A stretch of DNA of 64,000 nucleotides from Schistosoma haematobium (lineage: Eukaryota > Platyhelminthes > Trematoda > Strigeidida > Schistosomatidae). Where the stretch lies: assembly GCF_000699445.3 (NCBI RefSeq), contig NC_067199.1, positions 28,790,402 through 28,854,401 of the forward strand, read 5' to 3'. Shown here in pieces: positions 57,452-64,000 of the stretch. Position 1 is the stretch's first letter, and the number at the start of each line of letters is the position of its first letter. The notes beneath the pieces are model-generated. The model had not been told where the DNA came from. It did not search any database and saw only the letters and a program-made list of their open reading frames with translations. The translations under genes were made by a program, and so were the position numbers.

Positions 57452-59388
57452 GTAGGTTTACTTCATTTTTTATTTGTTAGTCTAATCTAATCTAAAGCAC
57501 ATACTTCGATAATATATTTCGTTTAAACAACTAACTTCATCTGATGTTATCCTATATATATTACATGCATATCTTGAGTTAATGATCGAGTTGCTACTGA
57601 AATATAGTGTATCTATATGTTTTTGTAGTTGACTAGGTGATCGAGATGGAATAAGGAATAACTGACCAAGTTATCAATGTAATTACAATCTAATTGATAA
57701 TTTTATTACTGGATTAATCCTGAAAGTGCTTTTTTCCTGATTTACTACTTTCTCAAACAGATTATAGCAGAGACCTTAAAACAACTTGACAATTTAGAAA
57801 TTTTACTAACTTTTCGAACAAATGAAATGTTAAATTGATAGCTCTGAATATTCAATGGTGACTGAGAAACTGAAAAAATAAAAATTAATAGAATGCAAAT
57901 CCATAAAATAGAATGTTAAATTGAATTTGTCTACTTTGAAATATCATCACCAGCATGCCATTTAATGATTTCAACTGAAATGAGCGTTGTGTAGATTGTT
58001 TATGATAGTAAAGTGATATGTTTGTGGAATACTTTATTGAGATGTGCTCAGTATGGATACCCCGAACTCGATGATACACATTGAAAACACAAAGACTGGT
58101 GGTAAGGATTTATTTGACCCTGCATATAAATTACAATAATATATGAATACATTACATCTTATATGATTTCTTTAGTCAGATTAACTGACGGATTTGCATA
58201 ATTCGAACTGAGGAGTATTTATTATCAGGTAATTAAGAATTAAATGTGCGAATACAGATTTACCATATCATACAATTAAGCATCTATAACCAACATATGT
58301 AACTAATTAACTGAGTTATAGAATTACTCCTCAAAATGTGATTCAATATCACAGACGACCGATTTCACATGTCAGTCGTACTCCGATTGTGATTTAGTCA
58401 TTGCTTGCAATATCACATATCTCACGAAATAACATGGGATCCTTTTTCCGTGATATATTTGTAGTAGCCTAATGAATAGGAAACTGTATTTCTGATGTTT
58501 CACGAATCAGCATGAATTACTTCTTCATAGAATAGACCAATGAATCATATCAGTACAAGTTTAAATACTGCAGAGGAACAAATCACGTATTTAGTACAAA
58601 GGAAACAAGTCTGATCATGCTATTGTTATATCAGTCAGTTAAAGTGGATCCGATGTTAGGGATATATGTGTGTAGTCATCTGTATCCGAGTGTGTGAGAA
58701 AATGTGATTTGTGCAATGTGTGAGAGTGGTGCTAATTTTATCGGTATTTATAGTTTTAAATTATTAGGTTTAATGACATAATTTGTCTGTACTAAATACC
58801 TGTATTATAGCGTTGAGTTATCCTAAACAATTCACACATTCAGCCATCTCCATGATGTCTACTATAAAGCAACATTGATTCACTCATGGTAAATAAATCG
58901 TGGAAACATTCTGAATTCACCCATAAAGAGAATGAAGTGGTCGTTGGAAACAACTGTAAGATAATCGTTCACTGTTACATATTTTAATTATAGATTGTTT
59001 TGAAAAGAAAAGTTGTATGAAAATGGTGATAATGATTCAAGAACGATCTAGATATATTTTCTTTCTGAAGTTATTTTGACTTTAGTATTAAATATTTGTT
59101 TATCCTATTCCTCATATCTGTTAATATGTCAATTATTCTACAACCGTTTATTTGTAAATATTCTGCTGTTTTACTTACAAAAAGTGAATCATCGAAACAA
59201 CTGTTATTTATCTGCCTAAAGAATGACATTACATAAGAAAGTCACTAATCGAGTAGAAAAACATACTGGCATTTATGATGGAAGTTTTCGCTTCTGTGAT
59301 CATTTCCTAGATTTAATTAAAAGCTTATCAGTGTTAAGCGGAGATAAATTTGGCTTAGGGGAGCTTTCATCACTCGGCTTGAATCCTA

Positions 59389-59682
59389 ATGGCCGCGTGG
59401 AGAAAGGAAAACACATTCAAGATGCCGATATCAGATGACCAGCTCAACCGAATACTACAACAACAGCAAGCACAACTTGATGCACAAATGCGGTTGTTCA
59501 AGACTCTGACGCAACAACTTAACATCCACTGCTCGAGTTCACACGCTATTTCAAGTATGTCTTGTGATGCAGCTGTTAGCAGCATCCCAGAATTCATCTA
59601 CCACTCCGAAAGTGGAAATACCTTTCTCGGGTGTTGCGAAGATGCACTTAAAACAGAATTCCGTAAACAAGATGATGCGTGA
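59389..59682 (+). pseudogene. Gypsy Gag N-terminus
   Basis: Likely start MPISDDQLNRIL at 59422, followed by a glutamine-rich coiled-coil-like stretch (LQQQQAQLDAQMRLFKTLTQ) and IPEFIYHSESGNTF. Ends at a stop after 97 codons; a W-x-K-F-K-A-like stretch follows in another frame. Confidence 0.7.
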
Positions 59683-59852
59683 ATGACTCGATAGTGGATG
59701 AGTAAGTTTAAAGCAATGAACATCCACATTTTGCTGGTCATATATTGCCACAGTTACCTCAAGTGTTCAGTTTCAAGGAGACGGTAACTCAATTGTCAGA
59801 GATATTCGGTGAATCCTCACCATAGTTTAGTATTCGATATCAGCCACTAAAC

Positions 59853-60077
59853 TTGGTGAAACGCGAAGCCGATGAACCTGGTGGTCTGGCAGACATCATC
59901 AACAGAGTGTGTGAACGGTTCAAGTTACGCTCATTGACAGAAGACCAATTTAAATGCCTAATATTCATCAAACCTCTTCAGTCACCACAAGATGCTGAGA
60001 TCAGGACTGGACTTTTAACTCGACTGGATCAAGATCCAAACGTTACAATCAGGACATTGACGGATGAGTGTAAATGA
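59853..60077 (+). pseudogene. Gypsy Gag central region
   Basis: 74 codons with DIINRVCERFKLRSLTEDQF and SPQDAEIRTGLLTRL, homologous to 34486-34737 on the other strand. Stops separate it from the N-terminus and from the knuckles. Confidence 0.7.
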
Positions 60078-60207
60078 CTACAAAACATCAGACACGACAA
60101 TGAGTTAATTGAACAGGTAAATCCTAATTTAACCTGCAGTAGTGTTAATACTATTACTGGGTTAAAAGCTCAGAATCCGAGAACAACTTGTTACGAACCA
60201 ACTACTG

Positions 60208-60305
60208 TCTGTTGGTTATGCGGTGATTGACATTATATACGATTCTGCCCATTTAAGAAGCACAAATATCAGGCGTGCAACAGACGTGAACATAAAGAAG
60301 GAAAA
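60208..60305 (+). pseudogene. Gypsy Gag zinc knuckles
   Basis: CWLCGD, stop, HYIRFCPFKKHKYQACNRRE then HKEG: a C-x2-C-x4-H-x4-C knuckle interrupted by TGA, plus a second partial knuckle. RNA-binding in an intact Gag. Confidence 0.65.
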
Positions 60306-60359
60306 TTTCCACCAAATCGTACATTCCAGCCAAAGAACAAACATAAACATCATCGACAT

Positions 60360-61079
60360 GTGATGAAATCAGCCGAATCTAAATCTCGTGCTTTGGTAAC
60401 GGCCTTCCAGACAGATCATGACATTCAGAGAAAGTATGCTTCTATCCAGATTAACGGCATATCAGCTCGTCTTCAAATTCACACGGCATCCCATATCACC
60501 CTAGTGTCTAGAGAATCCTATAACCTGCTTGGGAAAGCACCACTGAAGCCATCTAAGAAAACTGTTAAAAACGTATCAGGAGGTGTGCTAAAACTAGTTG
60601 GCAAATTACATTGTAAATTTTCCTACAATGGAATTAACTGTAAAGGAATATGCTATTTGACTAAACGGCCGAACCTTGATCTTCTTGGTCTAGATATCCT
60701 AGAAAAACTTGAAATAATGGATATACCCATTAACAGTGTCTGCAACATGTCGTGTTCATCAGTGGACACGCGGATAATTGCAAAAATAACAGGTCCAAGG
60801 CTTCCGTGGCAGTACATACATTTGGACTTCGCTGGTCCACTTCATGGGCAAACTTACAGTTTGGAAGCTGATGCATACAGTAAGTGGCCAGAGAATTTTC
60901 TCATGGAGCATCCAGCTGCAAGCTTCACAGTCAGAAAACTACGTCAACCACTTAGTCGTTCCGGGGTCCCAGAATTGATGGTTAGTGACAATGGAACCCA
61001 GTTTACATCCGCTATCTTCTCAAGACTTTGTCAGCAATACCCAATCAGTCATGTCCCAACACCTCAACTCCACCGCTAA
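60360..61079 (+). pseudogene. Gypsy protease-integrase fused frame (RT missing)
   Basis: 239 codons. The protease part (residues ~20-130) has HTASHITLVS where the family has DTGS-type, so the catalytic Asp is lost, and a later LLGLDIL. After ~residue 137 the frame enters integrase: WQYIHLDFAGP (first catalytic Asp context), DAYSKWPE and VSDNGTQFTS (second Asp). The deletion keeps the frame open, which is notable for a relic. Confidence 0.75.
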
Positions 61080-62101
61080 TTCAATGGCCAAAGGGAACGC
61101 TTAGTTGGTACATTTAGAAATGCTCTGAAAAATGAAAGGAGGGACCACCGAAGGGATGTTAGAGAGGTTCCTGCTTATTTATCACTCTCCACCGAACCCT
61201 CAGAAGATTAACACGGTCTCTCCAGCGGAATTTCTACTTGGCAGAATAATACGAACGTATTTCGATGTCATCCGCCCGTGAGTCTCAACGAAACGTACTG
61301 ATGGAGAAACAGTTCGATCGACATCATGGGGCATAAAGACGATTGTTCACGGTGGGTGTAAAGGTACTTGCTATGGATTATCGTGGAAAACATCCTACAT
61401 AGATAGCCGGTCGGATCGTGCAAGAGAAAGGGAATGTGGTTTATGAGGTGTTAGTTGGCTAAGAAGTTTGTATACGTCGTGTCAAGCAAATGAAATCAAC
61501 TTCGATAGCCATCAACGAGACTCGATATAGAAAACCTCTTGACGTTCTGCTAGACACCCTTGAAATAAAAAAGTCTGGAAGAGACAGGTCATTTTCTGTG
61601 CAAGCAAAGAGTGATACAACTCCTTTATTGCCTAGATGATGGATAAATCGAAACCACAGGACAGGCACTTGGCTTTAGTTGAACCGTAACACCATATCCT
61701 ACGAATATGCTCAATGGGTAAGTGTTAGCAGGACATAGATTCGATTAAAGCATGTTCCATGCATAATTGCGTTGGTGCACGTTGATTGTCTGTTTCTTAT
61801 TCAATCAGCGCTAGTCGATACTTGGAGAACACTCTAGAATCTTCCCGTGCAAAACTATAAATATATTAAGGTTTCTCTTATTGTGCTTCTTACTTTCATA
61901 TACCCTTGTTATTTGGAATACAATTCCGTTCTTGTTCTGATTTGGGGACTTATGGATTGAATTGGTGTCCAAGAATAATAAGCAATAGAAATAGCTGGGT
62001 CGTAATAAGAGAAATTATAACATGAATGTAAACTGATTTTAGAACTTTGTAAACTATGATCTGTCTCATTATTGCTATTTGTAAACTCCTCCTGAATACA
62101 G

Positions 62102-62343
62102 CCCTCCAAAGTTCCAACACTTACGATTGAAAAAATAGAACCACGAAATTCACAACCACTGGTCAACTTTACCGCTATTGTTGAATGTCGTGTGAAATTT
62201 TTTGAGGATTTAGTTTACACAGCAGTCACTCTCGTGATACAAGCAAATCCAGCTTATGGTATCATAATTAGAAAAAATATCCAGACAGTTGGATATTTAT
62301 TAAGAACTATGGCTCCTGTTTCGCCTTCTTACATTACGAAACC
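62102..62343 (+). CDS. Gene B exon 11 (last in window)
   Basis: Acceptor cctcctgaatacag, donor aacc|gtaagt, phase 0 to 2 (residues 662-741). Starts P-S-K-V-P-T-L-T-I-E-K-I-E-P; strand patterns VNFTAIVECRVKF and YTAVTLVIQANPAY; ends on Pro-rich MAPVSPSYITKP. The next exon must begin with one base completing a codon and lies beyond the window or was not recognised. Confidence 0.75.
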
Positions 62344-63529
62344 GTAAGTAATAACAGTTAAGTGTACCCAATTTATTTCCTCTATGATAATTATATGTAT
62401 AATTATCCCTTCCTGTTCCAAATTTCAACAACAAACAAAGCAGTTCTCATAAAATGGGATCTTTCATAATTAAGATTATTAAGCACAGAAGAGTGAAAAC
62501 GACGAAGCTCAGATGAAGTAGAATAATGATGTGTTAAATGGTCATCAAGAAACATCTAGCTAGCACTCAACTACGTCGTTCATCTGCACAAATCCAACAA
62601 AATAAAATACTTCAAATTTTCCTTCATACATCTTGAAGGGTATAGTGATTGCTTGTGTGGATAGGCTTTGATCAGAAATCACTAGAGTGGTAATTATTTA
62701 AAAACTGACTAAGGCATTTTCATTATATTTCTAAACTAAAATATTCGCGGAAACTTAAACTTGCTTGTAGATAAAAAACGCTCCTAAATAAATAACAGAA
62801 ACCTTTTAGAATCATTGTATAAAGAAATTCGAATGATTAGTGGAGAATGCACGTGCAAAAATATACACAACTCCAGCTACACATATTCAGCTTCATATCC
62901 GAATCTATTTTTAACCGATTTATAAACTTGAAGTGGCATGTTGTCAAGATTTGAGAATCAGATATTGAAAGGAAGTTATGTAATAATCGTCTGATAAAAA
63001 GTAGTGAAGATAATTGTCCACTTGATTGCGAGTAAGAGCAGGATGTTCAAAACGTGTAATAATTGCTACTTAATAGTTGTGAAAACAATTGGAAAGTAGG
63101 AATAATATAATAAAAATAAAATAGATTATGGAAGATAGGAAGGGTGGTTAAGATCATGGAAGAATGAGGGACTGAACATACTGTTTGTGTACGGAATGTT
63201 TACGCCTAAGCTGGTGGACGGCAATAGTCTCTGCTGTACATAAGTTTTTCATTTGAATTCCTATTGAGATGACTCTCCTGACTGTATTTATGATATTGAA
63301 GCAGGCTTTTGGTGGGGCGGAGTGGCCGGAATCGACTATATACCCAAAGATTGAGCTTTTGACTGATTATGTAATTCTTTGTGCAGTCAGACAAGGTAAT
63401 GTTCACAGATGTGCTTCGAAACAGCTCACTTTGTGCAACCAATTTAAGCAGCTCCAAATGAGCAAGTAATCTGACAGATGTATATCCATTTCGCCCAACG
63501 TGAGAACTTATCCTTCACACAACTTCGAA
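62344..63529. other. Gene B intron 11, nothing certain
   Basis: Only AT-rich sequence and short frames at 63206-63469, none with the phase-2 acceptor gene B needs. Confidence 0.4.
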
Positions 63530-64000
63530 TCAAAAGCCGACTAGAAAAGATAATGCGAAGTTCAGCTGAATAGACATTTTTCTCAGAGATCTTGAGAGTC
63601 TGTTTTTCAGAAATTCTGCTGCAATATTTCCTCTAAACTGAATGTTCATGACGAGATCCTTCTTTGGTGCTATGGACACGCTTTCGCGTCGTTGTTTTTG
63701 CTTCAGATTTTCCCCCATGAATCTGGATAAATATCCATTGTTGATCAGTATCTGCTGTAGTTTATTAAGTTCTATATCGATTGTAACTTCGGTACAGATA
63801 CGTCTAACCCACAAACAGAATAGATCAGATTTCACTTTTGTTCCAGTGGGAAGAAACTTTGAAAATACATATAGTAACCATTCCATGTTGACTTTCTATA
63901 TATCGATCTTCATAGAGAATCGTCAGTTCTTCTTTTTACCAGAACTTCTAAGAAGTATAATTTTGAATCTGATTCTGTTGTGAACTTAATTGATTGATGA
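63530..64000 (-). pseudogene. Penelope-like element fragment (RT end and linker)
   Basis: Minus strand from the window edge: FLEVLVKRRTDDS (about 63960-63920), IYRKSTWNGYY (~63900-63870) and, in the 118-codon frame 63530-63886, LWVRRICTEVTIDIELNKLQ, ILINNGYLSRFMGEN and PKKDLVMNIQFRGNIAAEFL. This is the C-terminal RT block and RT-EN linker of Penelope-like proteins. The catalytic RT part would be beyond the window. Antisense to gene B. Confidence 0.65.

Larger units (their letters stand above)
59380..61680 (+). mobile_element. Gypsy-type element with RT/RNase H deleted
   Basis: Plus-strand order: Gag (59389-60077), zinc knuckles (60208-60300), protease joined in one frame to integrase (60360-61079), decayed integrase C-terminus (61080-61500). 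The whole RT and RNase H region is missing between protease and integrase. Same family as the minus-strand relic at 33.6-35.5 kb. Sense-oriented in gene B intron 10. Confidence 0.75.
57452..62101. other. Gene B intron 10
   Basis: Holds the plus-strand gypsy relic (59380-61680). 57452-59380 shows nothing recognised. 61681-62101 may include LTR remnants (ctataaatatatt at ~61855). Confidence 0.45.
45552..64000 (+). other. Gene B: secreted/surface EGF-cadherin-like multi-domain protein, 5' part
   Basis: Eleven exons were assembled: 45552-45609, 45659-45710, 46137-46216, 47137-47513, 48181-48459, 48949-49272, 51641-51815, 54476-54654, 54715-54912, 57191-57451, 62102-62343, with all ten junctions in phase (741 codons so far). 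Order: signal peptide (1-~23), EGF-like module (32-60), cadherin-like domain (~66-175), then repeated beta-strand-rich segments with many sequons. The first intron is 49 bases and later ones grow to several kb, a known schistosome trend of short 5' introns. The gene runs off the window: the last exon ends in phase 2. It may be a tandem paralogue of gene A, inferred from strand, texture and phase pattern. No family name is offered. Confidence 0.8.

Noticed and set aside
63269..63469. Plus-strand frame considered as gene B exon 12
   Set aside because: Wrong phase for joining exon 11 (needs one leading base), and the alternative phase hits a stop.

Overview
The window is AT-rich, intron-rich animal DNA packed with decayed retroelements. 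The element set points to a schistosome (blood fluke, genus Schistosoma): SINE-like repeats of the Sm-alpha type carrying hammerhead ribozymes, an RTE-clade non-LTR family with a (CTTA)n/(TAAG)n tail, Penelope-like elements with a GIY-YIG endonuclease, and gypsy-type LTR fragments. The species call is inference from repeat families; no single-copy marker was recognised.

Two host genes can be assembled on the + strand by exon/intron logic. Gene A (3013-28343) is the 3' part of a gene: ten exons whose reading phases agree at every junction (652 codons), rich in N-glycosylation sequons and beta-strand-like repeats, with an Asp-box (sialidase/BNR-type) motif near its C-terminus and a tentative terminal exon followed by AATAAA. 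Gene B (45552 to beyond the window end) starts with a signal peptide, then an EGF-like module, a cadherin-like domain and a series of beta-sandwich-like segments (eleven exons, 741 codons so far, all phases consistent). They have similar texture and are head-to-tail, so they may be tandem paralogues of a large secreted or surface protein family whose function I cannot name.

Layout: 1-3012, hammerhead SINEs and a small inverted-repeat element. 3013-28343, gene A, with introns holding an RTE element (3345-7002), a Penelope/gypsy mosaic (18.2-20.5 kb), Sm-alpha copies (18.0 and 21.0 kb), an RTE relic (23.7-24.8 kb) and a Penelope endonuclease between 300-bp inverted arms (26.3-27.5 kb). 28.3-45.5 kb, intergenic: a minus-strand gypsy relic (33.6-35.5 kb), a possible orphan exon (36.9 kb), a Gag relic (39.7 kb), a second RTE copy carrying a copy of gene A's exon (39.9-42.4 kb) and a plus-strand RTE relic (43.4-44.4 kb). 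45.55-64.0 kb, gene B, with an RTE tail, a Penelope repeat, a hammerhead SINE, a gypsy element lacking reverse transcriptase (59.4-61.7 kb) and a Penelope fragment at the window edge.

The most striking observation is a traceable retrotransposon-mediated exon capture. The RTE element landed in gene A's intron just downstream of the exon at 3013-3278. The exon plus the element's 3' end was then tandemly duplicated. A 5'-truncated RTE copy 35 kb away carries the duplicated exon, the adjacent intron and even the original target-site sequence, as expected of 3' transduction. In that new copy the captured exon sits in an open frame with an upstream ATG and a signal-peptide-like start.
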